Source: Streptomyces iakyrus
GTDB taxonomy: Bacteria; Actinomycetota; Actinomycetes; Streptomycetales; Streptomycetaceae
Assembly: GCF_000717055.1 (NCBI RefSeq)
Contig: NZ_JNXI01000001.1
Coordinates: 537,107 to 601,106, forward strand
DNA length: 64,000 bases
Direction: 5' to 3'
Shown: positions 58,785 through 64,000 of the stretch, piece by piece
How the letters are laid out: each line of letters opens with the position of its first letter
Numbering within the stretch: the stretch's first letter is position 1
Translations under genes and position numbers: made by a program
The notes under the pieces: model-generated
The model's input: only the letters and a program-made list of their open reading frames with translations
Databases searched by the model: none
Told to the model about the DNA's origin: nothing

Positions 58785-59240
58785 TCATCCGACGAGACCG
58801 AGAAGGGCGCGCATCCGCGCGTACTTCTCGGTCAGTCGTTTCCGGGTCGCCTCGTCGAGGACCGCGAGGCGGGCCGGGTCCGCGTTGTGCGCCAGGTCCG
58901 ACTCCTTCACCAGCAGCGCCCCGGGCGTGGCGAGGATCCGCGCGGCGTACGCCTCCGGCGGCTCCCCCGCCCGTTTGGTGACCGCGAGGACGATGTCCTT
59001 CGTACGGCTGCTCAGCGCGGCCTCGCGCAGCCACTGTGCGGAGAGGGCGTCGTCCTCGACGGCGTCGTGCAGCCAGGCCGCCGCGATCTGCTCCTCGTCG
59101 CCGCCCCGCGCCCGTACGCCCTCCGCCACCGCCCGGAGGTGTTCGGCGTAGGGCCGTCCCGCCTTGTCTCTCTGGCCGGTGTGCGCGGCGCGGGCGGTGG
59201 CCTCCACCTCGGCCAGGGTCATACGCGATGTCTCGGTCAC
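58785..59240 (-). CDS. HD domain metal-dependent phosphohydrolase
   Basis: 151 residues from GTG 59240 (VTETSRMTLAEVEATARAAH); ATG 59222 is an alternative. Metal ligands of the HD fold: His in RAAHTGQRDKAG, HLRAVAEG, and the HD pair in AAAWLHDAVEDD, with a later Asp in KESDLAHNAD. This resembles the RelA/SpoT-type hydrolase domain (Mesh1-like), so a nucleotide substrate is possible. The start overlaps the ancestral stop of the permease gene (GTGA), so the two were once coupled; the frameshift in the permease now joins their frames. Confidence 0.85.
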   Translation of the reverse strand: MTETSRMTLAEVEATARAAHTGQRDKAGRPYAEHLRAVAEGVRARGGDEEQIAAAWLHDAVEDDALSAQWLREAALSSRTKDIVLAVTKRAGEPPEAYAARILATPGALLVKESDLAHNADPARLAVLDEATRKRLTEKYARMRALLGLVG

Positions 59241-60491
59241 CGCTCCAGTGTCTCCCCGCGCAGCGCCGCCCGCGCCGGCAGGCTGACCGCGGCCAGGCCG
59301 AGGACGAGGATCGCGGCGGCGAACGAGCCGTAGAGGAGCGGGGGGATGTACGGCCCCCCGGCCCGTCAGGCCCCTCATCATCGGCACCAGCGTGGCCAGC
59401 GCGATCGCCGTGCCGAGCGCGATGCCCGCGACGGCGACCAGGAGCGCTTCCCAGCGGACCATGCGCAGCACCTGGCGACGGGTGGAGCCGAGCAGACGGA
59501 GCGTGCCGAGTTCGCCACGGCGGTCGAGGACCGTCATCACCAGGGTGTTGACGGCGGCGACCGCCGCGAAGCCGCCGAGGACGGCCGCCATGACCGTGTT
59601 CGCCCAGGCGTTGAGTTCGCGGTCGACGGATTGGGCGGCGGTGTGGCCGGCGCGGTCCATGACGCGGCCGAGCGGTGCGAGCGCCTTCGCCGTGCCGCCC
59701 TTGACCCACAGTTCGGTGTCGAAGGCGGAACTGACGTGGCCGGCCAGATCACCGCGGTGCAGGGTGACCTGGGACAGGCCCAAGCCGCGGCCGTACCTCG
59801 CCGCCACCAGCGGGGTGGCCCCGGTGCCGTCGGGCAGGCGGATGCGGATGCGCTCGCCGACCCTCACCTTCGCGTTCTCGGCGACGGACGCGTCGAGGGC
59901 GATCTCGCCCGGCTTCAGCGACAGCCGGCCCTTCCCGACGTCCAGGTCCTGCACGGCGGCCAGGTCGCGGGCCGAGCCCGTGACGCCCTGCGCGGAGACC
60001 GGGGTCAGGACTCCCGAGCTGCGGACGAGGACGGACGTCCTCAGCAGGCCGACGGCCGCGATGACGCCGGGCGTCCGACCGGCCCGTCGCACGGAGTCCG
60101 GCGGCAGGGCGCCCTCGTCGGACGTGACGATGTGGTCGGCGACGATGCCCGCCCGCTGCTGCTCGGCGATGGCCCGGTCCTCGCTGGTGTGCAGGAAGAC
60201 CAGCACGGAGGAGAACGCCATGGCGAGCACGATCGGGGTGATCGCGGAGGCCAGACGACGGGCGATGGTGCGGGAGTTGGCTGCGGCCAGGGCCGCGGGG
60301 GCTCCCGCACCCCGCAGCGGCAGTCCGAACAGGGACGCGCAGGCGCGGGCGATCAGCGGACCCAGCAGGGCGACGGCCAGCATGAACAGCATGACGACGC
60401 CGAGGGCGGCGTTGGCCGCGTCCTCACCCGACTCCGAGGCGGCGGCCGGACCATGAGGACGACCGCCCAACCGACCTGGGGAAAACCCCAC
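59237..60491 (-). pseudogene. ABC transporter permease (FtsX/MacB type), truncated and frameshifted
   Basis: Only the C-terminal half of an ~840-residue permease is present. It opens with ALGVVMLFMLAVALLGPLIA, continues through the periplasmic domain and ends with the last helices. At the C-terminus a run of six C (59354-59359, six G on the coding strand) has one base too many. After it the frame changes; the +1 frame gives the expected end (PYIPPLLYGSFAAAILVLGL, then LRGETLER) and stops at 59237. The 5' part is missing, cut close to the stop of the PP2C gene (60493). No ATPase gene is nearby. The exact 5' edge of the remnant is uncertain. Confidence 0.82.
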
Positions 60492-60492
60492 C

Positions 60493-61671
60493 TCAGCGGG
60501 GGGTGGCCGCCGTCGGTCCCTCGCGGCAGATCAGCAGCAGGGCCCGGTCGTCGTTGACGTCCTTGGCGACCGCCTCGATGAGGTGCCAGGCCGCACCGTG
60601 GAAGCCGCCGGCCACATAGCGGTCGGCCTCGCCGGTGAGGCGGTCGATGCCCTCGACGATGTCGCGGTCGGCGGTCTCCACCAGACCGTCCGTGAACAGC
60701 ATCAGCACGTCGCCGGGCCGCAGCGAACCCTTCACCGGGTCGAACTGGGCGCCGTCGTACACCCCGAGGAGCGGGCCCTCGGCCGCCTTCTCCTCCCAGC
60801 GGCCGGTGCCGGCGCTGAGCTGGAGGCCCGGCGGGTGGCCCGCGGAGTAGAGCTCGTAGTCGCCGGAGTCCAGGTCGAGGACCAGGTGGATGGAGGTGGC
60901 GAAGCCCTCGTCCCAGTCCTGGCGCAGGAGGTAGCCGTTGGCGGCCGGGAGGAAGGCGTGCGGCGGGAGGGAGCCGAGCAGGCCGCCGAACGCGCCGGAC
61001 AGCAGCAGGGCGCGGGAGCCCGCGTCCATGCCCTTGCCGGAGACGTCGGTGAGGACGACTTCGAGCGTGCGGCCGCCGTTGGTACGGGCCGCCACCACGA
61101 AGTCCCCCGAGAACGACTGGCCGCCCGCCGGGCGCAGGGCCATCTCCCGGTGCCACCCGCCCGGCAGGTCGGGCAGCTTGCTCTGCACCCGGATGCGTTC
61201 CCGCAGGTCGAAGAGCATGGTGCCGCCGCGCCGCCAGGGCACCCCGACCCGGCTGCGGAACTGGGCGAGGAGCAGCCCGAAGAAGCCGCAGGCCGCGACC
61301 ACGAGGACGACGCCCGGGGTGACCCGCGACGGGCCCTCCGTGTACGGGCCGAGCTGCACCGACTCCACGATCAGCGCGGTGGCCGCGGCCGCGTACAGGC
61401 CGAGCAGGCTCGCCGGGCGCAGCAGCAGCCCGCCCACGACGACGGGCAGCACCAGCGCGGCCGGGGAGAACCACACCGAGTTCCCCAGGGTCGCCGCCGC
61501 GATCAGCGGGACGGTCAGGAGCAGACCGACCAGGGCGATCCAGTCCGAGCCGTTGCCGCGGAAGTAGTCCACGGCCGCTCGGCGCACGCCGACGCGGACC
61601 CGGTGCCACTGCTTCTTCAACCGGGCCGTGAACGTCTCGGCTTCCGCGCGCCGCTCTCGTCCTGATGCCAT
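60493..61671 (-). CDS. PP2C/SpoIIE-type phosphatase with membrane sensor
   Basis: 392 residues. A basic N-terminus, then five or so hydrophobic helices (about 43-135), a short linker and the SpoIIE phosphatase domain. Metal-binding residues: GQSFSGDFVVAA (normally GGDFYD; here FSGDFV), VVLTDVSGKGMDAG, MLFTDGLVETADRD. Dephosphorylates anti-sigma-factor antagonists in partner-switch systems; no partner gene is nearby. The start ATG at 61671 is straightforward. Confidence 0.9.
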   Translation of the reverse strand: MASGRERRAEAETFTARLKKQWHRVRVGVRRAAVDYFRGNGSDWIALVGLLLTVPLIAAATLGNSVWFSPAALVLPVVVGGLLLRPASLLGLYAAAATALIVESVQLGPYTEGPSRVTPGVVLVVAACGFFGLLLAQFRSRVGVPWRRGGTMLFDLRERIRVQSKLPDLPGGWHREMALRPAGGQSFSGDFVVAARTNGGRTLEVVLTDVSGKGMDAGSRALLLSGAFGGLLGSLPPHAFLPAANGYLLRQDWDEGFATSIHLVLDLDSGDYELYSAGHPPGLQLSAGTGRWEEKAAEGPLLGVYDGAQFDPVKGSLRPGDVLMLFTDGLVETADRDIVEGIDRLTGEADRYVAGGFHGAAWHLIEAVAKDVNDDRALLLICREGPTAATPR

Positions 61672-61833
61672 TAGTTCGGGACCCTATCCATCGGACCAGC
61701 CCCTTGGCACGGGAGGTCCCACTTGTCCCCCGTCCGAGGGCCGACTTCACAGTGAACTTCACGGTGCGCTCCTCCGCCGCCACCCGGGAGAAATTCCCTC
61801 GCTCGTCCCGCATCGCCCTGGTAGGCATGGCCC

Positions 61834-63093
61834 ATGGCGACTGACGCGACCGGCTCCGCGCCCGGCCTCCGGGTACTGCGGCGGGATGAATGGGACAAGT
61901 GGTACGACACCCTCATCCGGGGCTTCGGCGGGGTCCCGGAGTCCACCGAGGAACGGGAGTTGTGGAACTCGCTGACCGAGGTCGACCGTTCCCTCGGCGC
62001 CTGGGACGGGGACGAGTGCGTGGGCACGGCCGGGGCGTTCAGCTTCCGGCTCACGGTGCCCGGCGGCGCCTCGGTACCCGCCGCGGGCGTCACCATGGTC
62101 AGCGTGGCCGCCACCCATCGCCGGCGCGGGGTGCTGACCTCGATGATGCGGCGGCAACTGGACGACGTCCGGGCCTCGGGTGAGCCGCTGGCCGTGCTGA
62201 CGGCCTCCGAACCGGCGATCTACGGCCGGTTCGGATACGGGGCCGCCACCTTCCAGTTGAACGCCGAGATCGACACGACCCGGGTGCGGCTCACATCGCT
62301 GCCGGCGGGCACGGATGACGTGCGGGTGCGGTACGCCGTTCCCTCCGATGTGCTCGATGTGTGCGAGGCGTTGTACGCCCGGCTGGTGCCGTCGCGGCCG
62401 GGGATGCTGGCGCGGCAGCCCGGCTGGGAGCGGGTCGAGGTGCTCGATCCGGAGAGCGACCGGGCAGGAGCGTCTCCGCTGCAGTGCGTCCTGGCCGAAC
62501 GGGACGGCGAGACGGTGGGGTATGCGCGGTTCCGCGTCAAACCGGACTGGGGGGCCGCCGGGCCCAACGGCTCGGTGATCGTGGAGAACTCGGCCGCGCT
62601 GGATCCCGCGGCGGACGCGGCGCTGTGGCGGTTCCTGTTCGGCATCGACCTGACGTCGTCGGTGGTGCTGCGGGGGCGGGGGCGGCCGGTGGACGACGCG
62701 TGGCAGCACTGGGTGTCCGACATCCGGCGGTGCCGGCCCCGCGTGCTGGACGCGCTGTACCTGCGGCCGGTGGATCTGGGGGCCGCGCTGGAGGCGCGGA
62801 CGTATCAGACGCCGGTGGACGTGGTGTTCGAGGTGGAGGACGCGTTCTGCCCCTGGAACTCCGGGCGTTGGCGGCTCAGCGGGGATGCGAAGGGGGCCTC
62901 CTGCGAGCGTACGGCGGATGCGGCGGATCTCGTGCTGTCCGTACGGGAGTTGGGGGCCGCGTATCTCGGGGGTGTGTCGCTGGCCTCGTTGGGGGCGGCG
63001 GGGCGGGTGCGGGAGGTTCGGCGGGGTGCGCTGGCGGAGGCCTCCCTGGGGTTCGGGGCCGCCGTGGCTCCGTGGTTGCCGCACGGCTTCTGA
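61834..63093 (+). CDS. Eis-family N-acetyltransferase
   Basis: 419 residues: N-terminal GNAT with the acetyl-CoA loop VSVAATHRRRGVLTSMM, a second GNAT-like domain in the middle, and a C-terminal sterol-carrier-like domain ending with a free aromatic carboxylate (PHGF). This is the Eis (enhanced intracellular survival) layout, members of which acetylate amines including aminoglycosides; the natural substrate is not known. The 162 bp upstream gap holds its promoter and that of the divergent PP2C gene. Confidence 0.92.
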   Translation: MATDATGSAPGLRVLRRDEWDKWYDTLIRGFGGVPESTEERELWNSLTEVDRSLGAWDGDECVGTAGAFSFRLTVPGGASVPAAGVTMVSVAATHRRRGVLTSMMRRQLDDVRASGEPLAVLTASEPAIYGRFGYGAATFQLNAEIDTTRVRLTSLPAGTDDVRVRYAVPSDVLDVCEALYARLVPSRPGMLARQPGWERVEVLDPESDRAGASPLQCVLAERDGETVGYARFRVKPDWGAAGPNGSVIVENSAALDPAADAALWRFLFGIDLTSSVVLRGRGRPVDDAWQHWVSDIRRCRPRVLDALYLRPVDLGAALEARTYQTPVDVVFEVEDAFCPWNSGRWRLSGDAKGASCERTADAADLVLSVRELGAAYLGGVSLASLGAAGRVREVRRGALAEASLGFGAAVAPWLPHGF

Positions 63094-63097
63094 GGTC

Positions 63098-63114
63098 GGG
63101 GCCTCATCGGCCCC
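63098..63114. terminator. Short hairpin between converging genes
   Basis: GGGGCC pairs with GGCCCC across a TCATC loop, four bases after the plus-strand stop and just before the minus-strand stop at 63120. Confidence 0.5.
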
Positions 63115-63119
63115 GGTGC

Positions 63120-63929
63120 TCAGGGGCGTTGGCAGGACGGGCACCAGAAGAGGTTGCGGGCGGCGAGGTCGGCGGTGCGGATCTCGCCGCCGCAGATGTG
63201 GCAGGGCAGGTTGGCCCTGCGGTAGACGTACACCTCGCCGCCGTGGTCGTCCACACGGGGCGGGCGGCCCATGGCCTCCGGGGTGTGCTCCGGGCGGACG
63301 GTGTCGATGCGGTTGTTGCGGACGCCCTCGTGCATGAGGTCGACGAGGTCGGTCCAGATCGCGTGCCACTCGGTGGGGGTGATGTCCTTGCCCGGGCGGT
63401 ACGGGTCGATGCGGTGCCGGAAGAGGACCTCCGCGCGGTAGACGTTTCCCACGCCGGCGATGACCTTCTGGTCCATGAGGAGGGCGGCGATCGTCGTACG
63501 GCTGCGGGTGATGCGGCGGTACGCGGTGTCCGGGTCGGCGTCGTCCCGGAGGGGGTCGGGGCCGAGGCGGTCGTGTATCGCCTGCTTCTCCGGGGGTGTG
63601 ATGAGGGCGCAGGTGGTGGGGCCCCGGAGGTCCACGTAGGTGGTGTCGTTCGCGACGCGGAGGCGGACGGTGTCGGTGGGGGGCGGCTCGGGGGCCGGGC
63701 CGAAGGTGACCTTGCCGAAGAGGCCGAGGTGGATGTGGATCCAGTCGGTTTCGCGGAAGCCGAGGAAGAGGTGTTTGCCGTGGGCTTCCGTGTGGGTGAG
63801 TTCGGTGCCGGTGAGGAGGGTGGCGGCGGAGGTGAATTTGCCCTGGGGGCTGGTGGTGCGGGGCTTTGTGCCGAGGAAGGCCGTCGCGTAGTCCTGGGCC
63901 AGGCGGTGGATGGTGTGGCCTTCCGGCAC
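63120..63929 (-). CDS. DNA glycosylase of the Nei/Fpg family
   Basis: 269 residues from GTG 63929, with GGAGG four bases upstream. After removal of fMet the N-terminus is PEGHTIHRLAQ, with catalytic Pro and Glu as in Nei (endonuclease VIII). The H2TH helix carries QKVIAGVGNVYRAEVLFRHR. A C-terminal zinc finger has CHICGG and CPSC. Removes oxidised bases from DNA. The frame continues upstream to 63965 but the family N-terminus fixes the start. Nei2-type by the PEGHTI start; AP-lyase activity is usual. Confidence 0.95.
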   Translation of the reverse strand: MPEGHTIHRLAQDYATAFLGTKPRTTSPQGKFTSAATLLTGTELTHTEAHGKHLFLGFRETDWIHIHLGLFGKVTFGPAPEPPPTDTVRLRVANDTTYVDLRGPTTCALITPPEKQAIHDRLGPDPLRDDADPDTAYRRITRSRTTIAALLMDQKVIAGVGNVYRAEVLFRHRIDPYRPGKDITPTEWHAIWTDLVDLMHEGVRNNRIDTVRPEHTPEAMGRPPRVDDHGGEVYVYRRANLPCHICGGEIRTADLAARNLFWCPSCQRP

Positions 63930-63954
63930 GGGTCCTCCCTGGGGTCGGTTCGGT

Positions 63955-64000
63955 TTTTTGCCCACCCTCGGGCTCCGCCTCGGCGGGGTTCGCCCACCCG
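63955..64000. repeat. GC-rich repeat-like segment at the window edge
   Basis: Read on the minus strand it begins CGGGTGGGCGAACCCCGCC and contains a GGCGG/CCGCC inverted repeat with GGGTGGGC near both ends. It resembles dispersed intergenic repeats of Streptomyces, but no second copy is in this window and the element is cut by the edge. Confidence 0.3.

Noticed and set aside
58785..60491. A single protein fusing an ABC permease half with an HD domain
   Set aside because: The junction sequence is Arg/Pro-rich nonsense, and a one-base shift restores the normal permease end and stop before the HD start.

Overview
The window is a high-G+C actinobacterial chromosome segment, almost certainly from a Streptomyces. 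Third codon positions are nearly all G or C, GTG starts are common, and the gene order nadD ... proA-proB ... obg-rpmA-rplU-rne ... rodA-pbp-mreD-mreC-mreB-ndk-folC-valS-clpX-clpP-clpP-tig is the one I recall for the Streptomyces chromosomal core (the S. coelicolor SCO2579 to SCO2626 neighbourhood; from memory, not searched). Most genes lie on the minus strand.

Layout. 1-7.3 kb: the 5' part of nadD, two tiny membrane proteins, an M48 metalloprotease, two membrane-anchored proteins sharing an N-terminal motif, then proA, a conserved hypothetical and proB. 7.3-17 kb: a cell-wall polymer locus with two paralogous membrane CDP-alditol phosphotransferase (TagF-like) proteins, a family 2 glycosyltransferase, a fused CDP-ribitol synthase (IspD-like plus SDR) and a Tat-exported PhoD phosphatase. 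17-24 kb: obg, rpmA, rplU and a giant RNase E/G with long disordered arms. 24-31.7 kb: an accessory stretch between the DUF2344 gene and its usual radical-SAM partner. It holds a membrane protein built of seven LTPVG repeats, a GNAT/HTH/DUF2975 operon with a palindromic operator, a GAF-ANTAR regulator, an XRE-DUF5753 regulator facing an inverted DUF397 partner, a 24-codon ORF coupled to a small membrane protein, and a RibD-like reductase. 32-42.7 kb: radical SAM, CYTH-CHAD, then the elongation/sporulation wall cluster (rodA, class B PBP, mreD, mreC, mreB) and ndk. 42.7-53.2 kb: DUF4233-folC, valS, a PGPYGQ-rich membrane protein, clpX, two clpP genes and tig. 53.4-64 kb: tRNA-Pro(TGG), tRNA-Gly(TCC), an ASCH gene with an apparent frameshift, a Ser/Thr kinase with a PQQ-type sensor, an acyltransferase, an HD-domain protein, a truncated and frameshifted ABC permease remnant, a PP2C/SpoIIE phosphatase, an Eis-like acetyltransferase and a Nei/Fpg DNA glycosylase.

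How it fits together. Two modules dominate. One is envelope building: the wall polymer locus, the Mre/Rod/PBP cluster, and the membrane proteins near nadD that may belong with them. The other is protein quality control and translation (tig, ClpP1P2, ClpX, valS, L21, L27, Obg, RNase E). Many gene ends carry strong hairpin terminators. Two copies of a short dispersed Streptomyces repeat sit beside the valS and tig terminators. Three genes show lesions or insertions: ASCH, the permease and proB.

Limits: all calls are from reading the sequence and from memory of families; no searches were run.
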